A stretch of 64,000 nucleotides of DNA from Streptomyces sp. P9-A2 (GCF_036634175.1 NZ_JAZIFX010000001.1:868001-932000); one strand, 5' to 3'; positions 51,120-60,771 are shown, numbered from the stretch's first letter. A program made the numbers and translations. Notes: generated from the sequence alone by a model not told the origin.

Positions 51120-53633
51120 GTGACCCTCATCGATCAGCTGCCGCCGACCGCCGACCCCGACGCCCTCTACGAAGCCTTCGAGTCGTGGGCGGGGGAACGT
51201 GGCCTCACGCTCTATCCCCACCAGGAGGAGGCGCTGATCGAGGTGGTCTCCGGGGCGAACGTGATCGTCTCGACCCCGACCGGCTCGGGCAAGAGCATGA
51301 TCGCGGCCGCCGCCCATTTCGCCGCGCTGGCCCGGGACGAGGTCACCTTCTACACGGCGCCGATCAAGGCACTGGTGTCGGAGAAGTTCTTCGAACTGTG
51401 CAAGATCTTCGGCACGGAGAACGTCGGCATGCTGACCGGCGACGCGTCCGTGAACGCCGACGCCCCGGTCATCTGCTGCACCGCCGAGGTGCTGGCGTCC
51501 ATCGCGCTGCGCGACGGCAGGAACGCCGATGTCGGCCAGGTCGTCATGGACGAGTTCCACTTCTACGCGGAGCAGGACCGCGGCTGGGCGTGGCAGATTC
51601 CGCTGCTGGAACTGGAGCAGGCGCAGTTCGTGCTGATGTCGGCGACGCTCGGCGACGTCTCCTTCTTCGAGAAGGACCTCGCCCGCCGTACCGGCCGCCC
51701 CACGTCGGTGGTCCGCTCGGCGACCCGGCCGGTCCCGCTGTCCTACGAGTACCGCTACACACCGCTCACCGAGACGCTCACGGACCTGCTGGCGGCCCGG
51801 CAGGCTCCGGTCTACATCGTGCACTTCACGCAGGCCCAGGCGGTGGAGCGGGCGCAGGCACTGATGAGCATCAACATGTGCACACGCGAGGAGAAGGACA
51901 GGATCGCCGACCTGATCGGCAGCTTCCGCTTCACCACCAAGTTCGGCCGTAACCTCTCCCGTTACGTCCGGCACGGCATCGGTGTGCACCACGCAGGCAT
52001 GCTGCCCAAGTACCGTCGGCTGGTGGAGAAGCTCGCGCAGGCCGGTCTGCTGAAGGTCATCTGCGGTACGGACACGCTGGGTGTCGGGGTCAACGTCCCG
52101 ATCCGCACGGTGCTGTTCACCGCCCTCACCAAGTACGACGGGACCCGGGTGCGCACGCTGCGGGCCCGTGAGTTCCACCAGATCGCGGGCCGGGCCGGCC
52201 GGGCCGGCTTCGACACCGAGGGGTTCGTCGTCGCGCAGGCCCCCGAGCACGTCGTCGAGAACGAGAAGGCGCTGGCGAAGGCGGGCGACGACCCGAAGAA
52301 ACGCCGCAAGGTGGTCCGCAAGAAGGCGCCGGAGGGGTTCATCGCCTGGTCGGAGCAGACCTTCGAGAAGCTCATCGGTTCGGATCCCGAGCCGCTGACC
52401 TCCCGCTTCCGGGTGACGCACACGATGCTGCTGTCGGTGATCGCCCGGCCCGGGAACGCCTTCGCGGCGATGCGTCACCTCCTCGAGGACAACCACGAGC
52501 CGCGCAAGCAGCAACTGCGGCACATCCGGCGGGCCATCGCGATCTACCGGTCCCTGCTGGACGGCGGCATCGTCGAGAAACTGGACACACCGGACGCCGA
52601 AGGGCGGACCGTGCGGCTCACCGTGGACCTGCAGCAGGACTTCGCTCTGAACCAGCCGCTGTCCACCTTCGCGCTGGCCGCGTTCGAGCTGCTGGACCCC
52701 GAGTCGCCGTCCTACGCGCTCGACATGGTGTCCGTGGTGGAGTCCACGCTGGACGACCCGCGCCAGATCCTCGCCGCACAGCAGAACAAGGCGCGCGGCG
52801 AGGCGGTCGCCCTCATGAAGGCGGACGGCGTCGAGTACGAGGAGCGCATGGAGCGCCTCCAGGACATCACGTACCCGAAGCCGCTGGAGGAACTGCTCTT
52901 CCACGCCTACGACACCTACCGCAAGAGCCACCCGTGGGTCGGTGACCACCCGTTGTCGCCGAAGTCCGTGGTGCGGGACATGTACGAACGGGCCATGTCC
53001 TTCACGGAGTTGGTGTCCCACTACGAGCTGGCCCGGACCGAGGGCATCGTGCTGCGGTACCTGGCCAGCGCCTTCAAGGCCCTGGACCACACCGTCCCGG
53101 ACGATCTGAAGTCCGAGGATCTCCAGGATCTGATCGCCTGGCTGGGCGAGATGGTGCGTCAGGTCGACTCGAGTCTGCTGGACGAGTGGGAGCAGCTGGC
53201 CAACCCCGCGGAGATGACCGCCGAGGAGGCCCAGGAGAAGGCCGACCAGGTCAAGCCCGTCACCGCCAACGCACGTGCCTTCCGCGTCCTGGTCCGCAAC
53301 GCCATGTTCCGCCGTGTCGAACTGGCCGCCCTGGACCAGGTGAACGCGCTGGGCGAGCTGGACGCCGAGGCCGGCTGGGACGCCGGCGCCTGGGGCGAGG
53401 CGATGGACAAGTACTGGGACGAGTACGAGGAACTCGGCACCGGTCCCGACGCCCGCGGTCCCAAGCTGCTGCTGATCGAAGAGGAGCCGGACAACGGACT
53501 GTGGCGGGTCCGGCAGATCTTCGACGACCCGAACGGCGACCACGACTGGGGTATCAGCGCCCAGGTCGACCTCACCGCCTCCGACGCGGAGGGCCGTGCG
53601 GTCGTCCGGGTCACCGAGGTCGGACAGCTGTGA
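51120..53633 (+). CDS. Ski2-like DEAD/DEAH-box helicase
   Basis: 837 residues from GTG 51120. Motif I TPTGSGKS (52-59), motif II DEFH (144-147), motif III LMSATLGDVSFF, motif V CGTDTLGVGVNVP and motif VI QIAGRAGRAGFD. The order and the long C-terminal helical region resemble Ski2/Mtr4-type RNA helicases, with a charged insert RRKVVRKKAPEG. Its role is probably RNA processing or decay. CAAGAT ends 6 nt before GTG, so the mRNA may be leaderless. tesB follows after 19 nt. Confidence 0.92.
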   Translation: MTLIDQLPPTADPDALYEAFESWAGERGLTLYPHQEEALIEVVSGANVIVSTPTGSGKSMIAAAAHFAALARDEVTFYTAPIKALVSEKFFELCKIFGTENVGMLTGDASVNADAPVICCTAEVLASIALRDGRNADVGQVVMDEFHFYAEQDRGWAWQIPLLELEQAQFVLMSATLGDVSFFEKDLARRTGRPTSVVRSATRPVPLSYEYRYTPLTETLTDLLAARQAPVYIVHFTQAQAVERAQALMSINMCTREEKDRIADLIGSFRFTTKFGRNLSRYVRHGIGVHHAGMLPKYRRLVEKLAQAGLLKVICGTDTLGVGVNVPIRTVLFTALTKYDGTRVRTLRAREFHQIAGRAGRAGFDTEGFVVAQAPEHVVENEKALAKAGDDPKKRRKVVRKKAPEGFIAWSEQTFEKLIGSDPEPLTSRFRVTHTMLLSVIARPGNAFAAMRHLLEDNHEPRKQQLRHIRRAIAIYRSLLDGGIVEKLDTPDAEGRTVRLTVDLQQDFALNQPLSTFALAAFELLDPESPSYALDMVSVVESTLDDPRQILAAQQNKARGEAVALMKADGVEYEERMERLQDITYPKPLEELLFHAYDTYRKSHPWVGDHPLSPKSVVRDMYERAMSFTELVSHYELARTEGIVLRYLASAFKALDHTVPDDLKSEDLQDLIAWLGEMVRQVDSSLLDEWEQLANPAEMTAEEAQEKADQVKPVTANARAFRVLVRNAMFRRVELAALDQVNALGELDAEAGWDAGAWGEAMDKYWDEYEELGTGPDARGPKLLLIEEEPDNGLWRVRQIFDDPNGDHDWGISAQVDLTASDAEGRAVVRVTEVGQL

Positions 53634-53652
53634 CGGCAGGAGATCAGCACTC

Positions 53653-54519
53653 ATGACGAACCCGACCGAGAGCCTCGTCGCCCTGCTCGACCTGGAGCAG
53701 ATCGAGGTCGACATCTTCCGTGGCCGCAGTCCGCAGGAGTCGCTGCAGCGGGTCTTCGGCGGCCAGGTGGCCGGCCAGGCGCTGGTCGCCGCGGGCCGCA
53801 CCACGCAGGGCGACCGACCCGTGCACTCGCTGCACGCGTACTTCCTGCGCCCGGGGCGGCCCGGGGTGCCGATCGTGTACCAGGTCGAACGGGTACGGGA
53901 CGGGCGGTCGTTCACGACCCGCCGGGTCACCGCCGTGCAGCAGGGCCGCACGATCTTCACTCTCACCGCCTCCTTCCACAAACCCGAACAGGGGAGTTTC
54001 GAGCACCAGCTGCCGCCGGCCCGCGAGGTCCCGGACCCGGAGTCCCTGCCGACCGTCACCGAGGAGATCCGCGGGCATCTGGGCGAACTGCCGGAGCAGC
54101 TGGAGCGAATGGCCCGCCGTCAGCCCTTCGACATCCGCTACGCGGACCGGCTGCGCTGGGACCCGGACGACGTCAAGGACGCCGAACCGCGCAGCGCCGT
54201 GTGGATGCGCGCGGTGGGGCCGCTCGGCGACGATCCGCTGGTGCACACCTGTGCCCTGACCTATGCCAGCGACATGACCCTGCTGGACGCCGTTCGGCTC
54301 CCGGTGGAACCCCTGTGGGGTCCGCGCGGCTTCGACATGGCGTCGCTGGATCACGCGATGTGGTTCCACCGCCCGTTCCGCGCGGACGAGTGGTTCCTGT
54401 ACGACCAGGAGTCGCCGATCGCCGTGGGCGGGCGTGGTCTGGCCCGGGGGCGGATCTACGACCGTGAGGGGCGGATGCTGGTGTCCGTCGTTCAGGAGGG
54501 GCTGTTCCGGGCGCTGTAG
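53653..54519 (+). CDS. tesB: acyl-CoA thioesterase II
   Basis: 288 residues from ATG 53653 with CAGGAG upstream. Double hot-dog fold: FRGRSPQESLQRVFGGQVAG, HSLHAYFLRPGRPGVPIVYQ, VERVRDGRSFTTRRVTAVQQ and the C-terminal SLDHAMWFHRPFRADEWFLY. The catalytic Asp-Thr/Gln set of TesB fits CALTYASDMTLLDA. It hydrolyses medium- and long-chain acyl-CoA. It is the second gene after the helicase; the functional link is unclear. Confidence 0.95.
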   Translation: MTNPTESLVALLDLEQIEVDIFRGRSPQESLQRVFGGQVAGQALVAAGRTTQGDRPVHSLHAYFLRPGRPGVPIVYQVERVRDGRSFTTRRVTAVQQGRTIFTLTASFHKPEQGSFEHQLPPAREVPDPESLPTVTEEIRGHLGELPEQLERMARRQPFDIRYADRLRWDPDDVKDAEPRSAVWMRAVGPLGDDPLVHTCALTYASDMTLLDAVRLPVEPLWGPRGFDMASLDHAMWFHRPFRADEWFLYDQESPIAVGGRGLARGRIYDREGRMLVSVVQEGLFRAL

Positions 54520-54520
54520 G

Positions 54521-55471
54521 TCACCGGGCAGACCCTCCGGGCCGGCGGGCAGCCGGCCACCCGGTGGCCGGTCGTCGGTTCCTTCCGCGCCACCGGGCGA
54601 GCAGCACGCGGAACGCCCCGCACGAGCGCTCCGGTTCCCGGGGGGCCTGCCCGGCCGGTGCGGGACGGTGGGAGGCGAACCCCGGGCGAGGTGCCGGCCG
54701 GTGTTCGCGGGCCTCGGCCAGCAGCCCTGCGAGCTCCGTCCGGAGCCAGGCGATCTCGTCGGGGTCCTGGGCGGTCACGAGGGTCTCCGTGAGGACGGCG
54801 CCGGGTGAGCCCGGAGCACTGCGGGAGGGCCGCTCGGGGCAGAACCGGCTGAGGTGGGAACGCTCATAGGGGTCCTTGACGACCTCGTGGATGTACAGCG
54901 GGTCGAGCAGGGACGCGACCGCTCCGGCGCGCGACCACGGGTCGGTGGCCCGGCGGAGCAGGGTTGCCAGACGGCGGGTGCGCCAGTTACGGGCCCGTAG
55001 GTCGAGACCGGTGTCGAGCTGCCCCCTGAGGTTGTCGGACGTACGGCCCCTCAACAGTGAGGTGTTCCTCTCGTCGGCCGCGAACTGCCGCAGTTCCTCT
55101 GCGAGATAGAGCCAGACCACGGCACGGTAGCGGTTGAGGTAGAACCTCGTGGGGGCCAGCATCCCCAGCCGGGCCAGTCGCGTGAACCGGTCCTTCGTCA
55201 CCCCCATGAGCAGCGCACCCTCCGTGGTGCCCACGGTCCTGACGCTCTCACGCAGGGCCTCCGGGTGACCTGGCCGGGCGCGGAGCCGTTCGAGTTCGGC
55301 GCGGTCCACGCGGCGGCCGGCTCCCCGCTCGTCGGGGGTGGCGCGGATCCGTCCGAGGTCCACGGCGAGGTCGAACTCATCTGGCTTGAGGCCGAGTTCG
55401 CGTGCCGCGCGGCCTGCCGTGATCCAGGAATCGACGGTCGCGGCTTCGTGTGTGGTGGTGTTTCCGGACAT
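54521..55471 (-). CDS. DUF6397 family protein
   Basis: 316 residues from ATG 55471 with GGGGAGACGAG upstream. The N-terminal half looks like two excisionase/MerR-like helix-turn-helix units: WITAGRAARELGLKPDEFDL and TTEGALLMGVTKDRFTRLAR followed by YLNRYRAVVWLYLAEELR. The C-terminus is Arg/Pro-rich. Recognised as DUF6397, a Streptomyces family without known function; DNA binding is plausible. Its stop lies one base from the tesB stop. Confidence 0.8.
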   Translation of the reverse strand: MSGNTTTHEAATVDSWITAGRAARELGLKPDEFDLAVDLGRIRATPDERGAGRRVDRAELERLRARPGHPEALRESVRTVGTTEGALLMGVTKDRFTRLARLGMLAPTRFYLNRYRAVVWLYLAEELRQFAADERNTSLLRGRTSDNLRGQLDTGLDLRARNWRTRRLATLLRRATDPWSRAGAVASLLDPLYIHEVVKDPYERSHLSRFCPERPSRSAPGSPGAVLTETLVTAQDPDEIAWLRTELAGLLAEAREHRPAPRPGFASHRPAPAGQAPREPERSCGAFRVLLARWRGRNRRPATGWPAARRPGGSAR

Positions 55472-55594
55472 GCTCGTCTCCCCCGTGGAGTGCGGGCCGG
55501 CGCCGTGTGCGCCGCTCGGAGAAAACCGTATCCGGTCCATCACTCTTCGTGACGAGCCTGTGGATAACTCCACGGGGGCCAACGAACGTGCAGG

Positions 55595-56008
55595 TCAGTC
55601 GCTTGTGGGGTCGTCGGGTTCCGGTCGGCGGGCGTCCACGTCCAGATGTTCGCCGACCCGGTTGACCAGCAGCGTCATCTCGTACGCGATCCGGCCGATG
55701 TCGGCCTCGGCTCCGCTGAGCACGCACAGGCAGCTACCGGCACCGGCCGCGGTGACGAAGAGCACCGCTTCGTCGAACTCGATCATCGTCTGGCGCATCC
55801 CGCCCGCGCCGAAGTGCTGTCCGGAGCCCTTGGCGAGGCTGTGCAGTCCGGACGAGACCGCGGCTAAGTACTCCGCGTCCTCACGTCGAAGCCCTGTACT
55901 CGTCCCGGTCACCAGCCCGTCGTTGGACAGGACCAGCGCGTGCCGTACTTCCTCGACTCTCTGGGTCAGGTCGTCCAGCAGCCAGTCGAGTCCCCGTTTT
56001 TGCGTCAT
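55595..56008 (-). CDS. roadblock/LC7 domain protein with a TTA codon
   Basis: 137 residues from ATG 56008 with GGGGAG upstream. Roadblock/LC7 fold: LDWLLDDLTQRVEEVRHALV, LVLSNDGLVTGTSTGLRRED, and LLVNRVGEHLDVDARRPEPD. Such proteins are the second component of conservons (sensor kinase, roadblock, DUF742, GTPase), but no partner gene is here, so it is an orphan. Leu48 is encoded by TTA (55865-55867 on the minus strand), the rare codon read only by the bldA tRNA, so translation should depend on developmental state. Confidence 0.9.
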   Translation of the reverse strand: MTQKRGLDWLLDDLTQRVEEVRHALVLSNDGLVTGTSTGLRREDAEYLAAVSSGLHSLAKGSGQHFGAGGMRQTMIEFDEAVLFVTAAGAGSCLCVLSGAEADIGRIAYEMTLLVNRVGEHLDVDARRPEPDDPTSD

Positions 56009-56096
56009 ATCGTGAATCTCCCCCTTGCTCTTCCCCGTATGGGTCCCTCCGCCAGCCTTCCCCACGGCAGGGCGCCGGACAAGGAGGATAGGAGCC

Positions 56097-56525
56097 ATGG
56101 GACAGAGGATGACCGACGAGGAATGGCGGGAGTTCGTCTCGTACGGGACCCGCACCGCCAAACTTTCCACCGTGCGGGCCGACGGCAGTCCGCACGTGGC
56201 ACCGATCTGGTTCGTGCTCGACGGGGACGACGTGGTGTTCAACACCGGCGGGGAAACGGTGAAGGGACGCAATCTGGCCCGTGACGGGCGGGTCGCCCTG
56301 TGCGTGGACGACGACCGGCCGCCGTTCGCCTTCGTGGTGCTGCGGGGCCGGGCGCGGATCTCGGAGGATCCCGATGACCTGGTGCGCTGGGCCACCCGGA
56401 TCGCCGCGCGGTACATGGGCCAGGACCGTGCCGAGGAGTTCGGGGTGCGCAACGGCGTACCGGGGGAGCTCCTCGTCCGTGTCGCCGTCGAGAAGGTTCT
56501 GTCGGAGAAGGGCGTCGCGGACTGA
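56097..56525 (+). CDS. PPOX class F420-dependent oxidoreductase
   Basis: 142 residues from ATG 56097 with AAGGAGG upstream. Split-barrel flavin-fold: EFVSYGTRTAKLSTVRADGS, PHVAPIWFVLDGDDVVFNTG and VKGRNLARDGRVALCVDDDR. These enzymes use coenzyme F420 or FMN to reduce small substrates. Divergent from the roadblock gene with an 88-bp gap. Confidence 0.9.
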   Translation: MGQRMTDEEWREFVSYGTRTAKLSTVRADGSPHVAPIWFVLDGDDVVFNTGGETVKGRNLARDGRVALCVDDDRPPFAFVVLRGRARISEDPDDLVRWATRIAARYMGQDRAEEFGVRNGVPGELLVRVAVEKVLSEKGVAD

Positions 56526-56702
56526 TCGCCGGACCGTGGCACGAGGTGACGCGGCCCTGGTGGTCTCACGCGGGGCGACACGGTCAAGGGCGGCCGTGGC
56601 CGGATCCATTGCCTCGGCGAGGCGTACTCGCGCGGGGCGGTACGTCGCCGAGGCCCGCCGGATGCTGGGGGCCGGGCCGTCCGGTGGGGGATCATGCCGG
56701 GC

Positions 56703-57302
56703 ATGAGCGACGACCACACACACGTCCAGGAGTTCTTCACCGCGCGTGCCGCCGACTGGGACCGCCGGTTCCCCGACGACGGTCCGGCCTACGCGGCGGC
56801 GGTGGCCGGGATAGGGCTGCGCGAGGGCGCCCGGGTGCTCGACGCCGGCTGCGGCACCGGACGGGCCCTGCCCCCGCTGCGTGCGGCCGTGGGCCCTTCC
56901 GGAACGGTCCTCGGGGCAGATCTGACCCCGGCCATGCTGCGGGAGGCCGCGCGGGCCGGACGGGGCCACGACGGGGTGCTGCTGCTCACCGACGTATCCG
57001 CGCTGCCACTGCGTTCGGGATCACTCGACGCCGTGTTCGCGGCGGGCCTGATCGCGCACCTGCCCCACCCGGCCGAGAACCTCCGGGAGCTCGCACGGGT
57101 GGCACGTCCCGGTGGCGTGCTCGCGCTGTTCCATCCGATCGGCAGGGCGGCGCTCGCCGCGCGTCAGGGCCGCTCGATCACGCCGGACGACCTCCGCGCG
57201 GAGGCGAACCTCCGTCCGCTGTTGGCCGGCTCGGGTTGGCGCATGACGTCGTACGCCGACGAGGACGCCCGGTTCCTGGCGCTGGCCGTCCGCGTGGGCT
57301 GA
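56703..57302 (+). CDS. class I SAM-dependent methyltransferase
   Basis: 199 residues from ATG 56703; an ATG at 56694 would add three residues. Motif I VLDAGCGTGRALPPLR, motif II GADLTPAMLREAA, post-I acidic LLTDVSALPLRSGSLDAVFA and motif III LARVARPGGVLALFHP are typical. Substrate unknown. No operon partners. Confidence 0.9.
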   Translation: MSDDHTHVQEFFTARAADWDRRFPDDGPAYAAAVAGIGLREGARVLDAGCGTGRALPPLRAAVGPSGTVLGADLTPAMLREAARAGRGHDGVLLLTDVSALPLRSGSLDAVFAAGLIAHLPHPAENLRELARVARPGGVLALFHPIGRAALAARQGRSITPDDLRAEANLRPLLAGSGWRMTSYADEDARFLALAVRVG

Positions 57303-57491
57303 GCGCCCGGCCCCGCGCCGGTGCCTCTCGGCCCGTACCGGCCGACAGCACCCGGGCGACTGTTCCGCCGGCACTTCGCAGCCTGCCGGTCCGGAGCCGG
57401 ATGTTTCGGAAGGCATGGCCACCGGCACTCCCGGTCCTCGATGCGCCTGGCGTGAAGGGGCAACGCTGTTCACGACACGGCGGTTCTCCTG

Positions 57492-58070
57492 TCAGTCGTG
57501 GTCCGGGGGGAGCTTGCGGTGGGTACCGGAGCGGCTGATGTCCAGGTCCAGGAACGAGATCAGCGAGGTTCCGCTGTTCCAGAAACCGAGCAGGTTGACG
57601 TCGATCAGGCACAGCCGGTGACGGGCGGCGAACTCGCGGGCCGGCTTGGTGAAGACGCAGGAGGCCACGAAGACGGGTACGTCGGCACCGTGTTCGACGC
57701 GAGCCGTGCCGTTGAACGTCTGGAGGTCACGGCTCCCGACCGTGCGGTGCTTGGCGTACCGCTTGCACTGGATGACGAAGCGACGGCCGTCGGGCAGGTA
57801 CCCGGTCACATCGGCTCCGAGGTCACCGGCCCCGCCGACGCGCGTGACATCGGTACAGCCGTCCCGGCGGCACAGGTCGGCGACGTACCGCTCGAACTCG
57901 CGGTCGTCCATCGCCCAGACCACGTCCAGCGACCGGCGCGCCTGCCGTCGTGCCTCCTCGGCGAGCCTGCCTCTTTCCGCCCGTGCCTCACGCCGCCCGG
58001 CGCGTACGAGGCCTGCGGTGACGGCTGCGGCCACGACGGCGGCCAACGCCACCAGCAGCACTGTCCCCAT
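57492..58070 (-). CDS. membrane-anchored Mrr-like restriction endonuclease domain protein
   Basis: 192 residues from ATG 58070. One N-terminal membrane helix (residues 3-24), a charged coiled-coil-like stretch (26-46), then a PD-(D/E)xK nuclease of the Mrr_cat type: Glu60 region EFERYVADLCRRDG, GGAGDLGADVTG with Asp87, and VIQCKRYAKHR with Gln101 and Lys103. Mrr proteins cut modified DNA; the anchor suggests action at the membrane, for example on incoming DNA. No methylase or helicase partner is adjacent. Confidence 0.88.
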   Translation of the reverse strand: MGTVLLVALAAVVAAAVTAGLVRAGRREARAERGRLAEEARRQARRSLDVVWAMDDREFERYVADLCRRDGCTDVTRVGGAGDLGADVTGYLPDGRRFVIQCKRYAKHRTVGSRDLQTFNGTARVEHGADVPVFVASCVFTKPAREFAARHRLCLIDVNLLGFWNSGTSLISFLDLDISRSGTHRKLPPDHD

Positions 58071-58371
58071 GCCGTTCCCCCTGTTCCCTCTGTCGGAGTG
58101 CCGCCTTGTTGCTCCCCATTCGGGTGCGGGTCCATCCGGCGAGGCCGGCCGGGCAGGAAGTACTGGTGTGCCGCGGCGGCCGGTGGTTCCGGCACACCCT
58201 GCCGAGCCCTGATTCCGCAAACGAGTGAGCTCGAAGGGGACGGTTGAACGGTTCCGGCCGTTCGAAGCGCCTCACCGCACTGCCCCTTCTGTCGCGGACG
58301 CCGCGACTCTACGTTGAGTGGCAGGAGATGAACGGCCGGCGAGGGAAACCGCTCAGGGAAAGGTGGACCGG

Positions 58372-58668
58372 ATGTGGGGCAGGGTTCGCAGGATCGGGGG
58401 CAAAGTGGTGGACAGCCTTCGCACGGAGAAAAGGACCGGGCGGGAGGAGCGTCCGCACAATCTGTTCGAGGCCGCCGCGACGTACGTCTCGGCCTGCGCG
58501 GAGGACGATCAGGAGCGGATCGACGAGGCGGCCGGCTGGGTGTCGCCGGAGGCGCTGGCGTTCGGGGTGAACGAGTTGGCGTGCCGGGCGGTCGTCGCGC
58601 TCGCGCGGGAGCGCGACGCGTCTCCGCGGACGGTCGCGCGGGACCTGCTGGGGCTTCCGGCAGCCTGA
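58372..58668 (+). CDS. small conserved-looking hypothetical protein
   Basis: 98 residues from ATG 58372 with AAGGTGG upstream. Helical and soluble: HNLFEAAATYVSACAEDDQE, AAGWVSPEALAFGVNELACR and VALARERDASPRTVARDLLG. I do not recognise a named family. An upstream GTG at 58318 would add 18 residues. It is divergent from the Mrr gene. Confidence 0.65.
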   Translation: MWGRVRRIGGKVVDSLRTEKRTGREERPHNLFEAAATYVSACAEDDQERIDEAAGWVSPEALAFGVNELACRAVVALARERDASPRTVARDLLGLPAA

Positions 58669-59369
58669 TCCGGCCGGGAGTGCGTGGCCGATTCGTCCCG
58701 ACGGGCCAAGGAGCCGCAGCTCCGGGTGCGGCTGTGAGGCCGTGACAAGGGGCTCGGGGTCGACGACTCGGCCTCCCCTGTCGCGGGCGGTTCCGTGGAG
58801 GCCTCCGACAGCTCTGGAGAAACAACCGGTGACGGTCCGGCCGGCGACAGTCCGGTCGGCGAGGGCATGACCGCGGAGCAGCCGAGCGAGGGCACCCCGG
58901 CAGACGGGCCACAGCGGCATTCGGCGGGGCCTGGCGTAGGCACGTGCCTACGTCTCCTCGCCGCCGCTCGGCCGGGTCCGCTCGCCCTTCGCACCGGGTG
59001 ACGCCCGGCACCCCGCGTGCCGACGGGCCCGGTCGGCCCCTGGTCGCCAGGACCGACGACATGGCGTTCGTCCTGCTCGACGGCGCACCCGGCGAGGTCC
59101 TTCCGGTGGGCAGGGGGCCGGAACTGCCGGGTCTTCCGGAGGGCTTGGACAGAATCGGCGTACGGCCGCTCTGAACCGCACCCGGTGGGGGCGTCTGTCT
59201 CCGCGTGAAGTACGTGCCTGCCTTCGCATGTGGTGCGAACCCCCACGCGTCGGCGTCGCTCCATAGGGCGCCAACCCATCGATGATGGCAGCGTTGGGCC
59301 CGCACCATGGGGCAGCTTCGTGCTCCGTACCGTGCCCTCTTCCGCTTCCCGTCCTTCCTGGAGGCCGTC
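58669..59369. other. 701-bp region with an 18-bp palindrome and no convincing gene
   Basis: A perfect 18-bp palindrome, CGTAGGCACGTGCCTACG (58935-58952), stands out. A plus-strand open frame ending at 59174 (LVARTDDMAFVLLDGAP, GPELPGLPEGLDRIGVRPL) may be the tail of a decayed gene but I cannot assign it. GGAGG before 59370 is the ribosome site of the esterase. Confidence 0.45.
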
Positions 59370-60758
59370 ATGCGCCCGTCCCTCGGCGTTCCGTTGCTCG
59401 CCTTCGCCCTCGCGGCGGCAGCCCTCATCGCTCCAGCTCCGGCCGACGCCGCCACCGAGGACGAACACTGCGCGCGCCAGGAACGTGTGCGGGTGCCGGG
59501 TGCGGCCCACCAACGCGTCACCTGTCTGGCCGATCTGACCACCACGGGGCTGGCGGGCACCCCGTACACCGACCCGGCGGACCAGGCAGGACTGACCGCG
59601 GCCGCCACCCGGTCGCCGTCAGGAGTGCCCGGCATCCAGGTCGACGGGTACTTCCCGGACTCCTCCCGCTTCAACACGACGCACGGCTGGGCGCACGACG
59701 CGCAGTTCGTGATCCGGCTGCCCGACCGGTGGAACGGCGGGTTGGTCGTCACGGGCGCGCCCGGCACCCGCAAGCAGTACGCGACCGACAAGGCCATCTC
59801 CGACCGGGTACTGGCCCAGGGGTACGCGTATGCCTCGACGGACAAGGGAAACAACGGGGTCGACTTCTACCGTGACGGAGTCCGGCCCGGTGACGCGGTG
59901 GCCGAGTGGAACACCCGGACCACGCAGCTCACCCGGGCGGCCAAGCAGGCGGTGGCCCACCGTTACGGGCATGCCCCGCGCCGGACGTACATGACCGGCG
60001 TCTCCAACGGCGGCTATCTCACCCGCTGGCAGCTGGAGAACCACCCGGAGCTGTACGACGGCGGCGTGGACTGGGAGGGCGGACTGTGGAGCGCCGACGG
60101 GACCGGTCTGTTCACCACCCTGCCGGTCACGGTGGCCCGGATGTTCGGTACGGCACGGGACGAGGACCTGCACGCGGCGGGCTTCGCACCGGGCTCCGAA
60201 TTCCTGTGGCCGTACCACGAGAAGGCCTACTGGGGTGTCACGCAGAAGATCTACCGCGCCGAGTTCGACCCGGCCTACGATCCCGCGTGCCCAGGGCCCT
60301 CGGCCGGGACCACGGTGGAGCAGATCCTGGCGCCGTGCGCGTCCGACGCCACGTACGACTACGCCTCGCGTCCCGCTTCCGTGCACCGCGCCGTGGCCCG
60401 GGTGGCACTGACCGGGCGTATCGGCCGGCCGCTGATCACGCTGCACGGTGATCTGGACGCCCTGCTGCCGAAGGCCGCCCACTCCGACGTGTACGCCCGC
60501 ATGATCGACGCGAAGGGCCGGGGACCACTGCACCGCTACTACACGGTGCAGGGCGGCACCCACGTCGACGGGCTGTACGACACCCATCCGGACCGGCTGC
60601 GGCCGATCCTGCCCTGCTACCGGTCGGCGTTCGACACTCTGACCGCATGGGTGGAGCGTGGCGTCAGGCCGCCCGCGGACCGGACGATCGACAGGCCCGC
60701 CGAGGGTGACGTGGTCAACTCCTGCGCGCTGGACGGTGCTGGGGCGGCGGCGCGGTAG
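59370..60758 (+). CDS. secreted tannase/feruloyl-esterase-like alpha/beta hydrolase
   Basis: 462 residues from ATG 59370 with GGAGG 5 nt upstream. Signal peptide ends near PADA-ATED (about residue 28). The nucleophile elbow is MTGVSNGGYLTRWQ (Ser in GVSNGG); the acid Asp probably lies in TLHGDLDALLPKAAHSDVYA and the His in QGGTHVDGLYDTHPDRLRP. Cys residues near both ends may pair. Related proteins hydrolyse tannins, feruloyl esters or hydroxybutyrate oligomers; the substrate here is unresolved. Confidence 0.83.
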   Translation: MRPSLGVPLLAFALAAAALIAPAPADAATEDEHCARQERVRVPGAAHQRVTCLADLTTTGLAGTPYTDPADQAGLTAAATRSPSGVPGIQVDGYFPDSSRFNTTHGWAHDAQFVIRLPDRWNGGLVVTGAPGTRKQYATDKAISDRVLAQGYAYASTDKGNNGVDFYRDGVRPGDAVAEWNTRTTQLTRAAKQAVAHRYGHAPRRTYMTGVSNGGYLTRWQLENHPELYDGGVDWEGGLWSADGTGLFTTLPVTVARMFGTARDEDLHAAGFAPGSEFLWPYHEKAYWGVTQKIYRAEFDPAYDPACPGPSAGTTVEQILAPCASDATYDYASRPASVHRAVARVALTGRIGRPLITLHGDLDALLPKAAHSDVYARMIDAKGRGPLHRYYTVQGGTHVDGLYDTHPDRLRPILPCYRSAFDTLTAWVERGVRPPADRTIDRPAEGDVVNSCALDGAGAAAR

Positions 60759-60771
60759 CAGTGCCCGGTCA

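Noticed and set aside
50181..54059. A 1292-codon minus-strand open frame
   Set aside because: Only its C-terminal part (from 50975) has family features. The rest is antisense to the helicase and tesB genes, a GC-skew shadow.
57492..58070. A complete restriction-modification system
   Set aside because: No methyltransferase of DNA type is adjacent; the methyltransferase at 56703 looks like a small-molecule enzyme.
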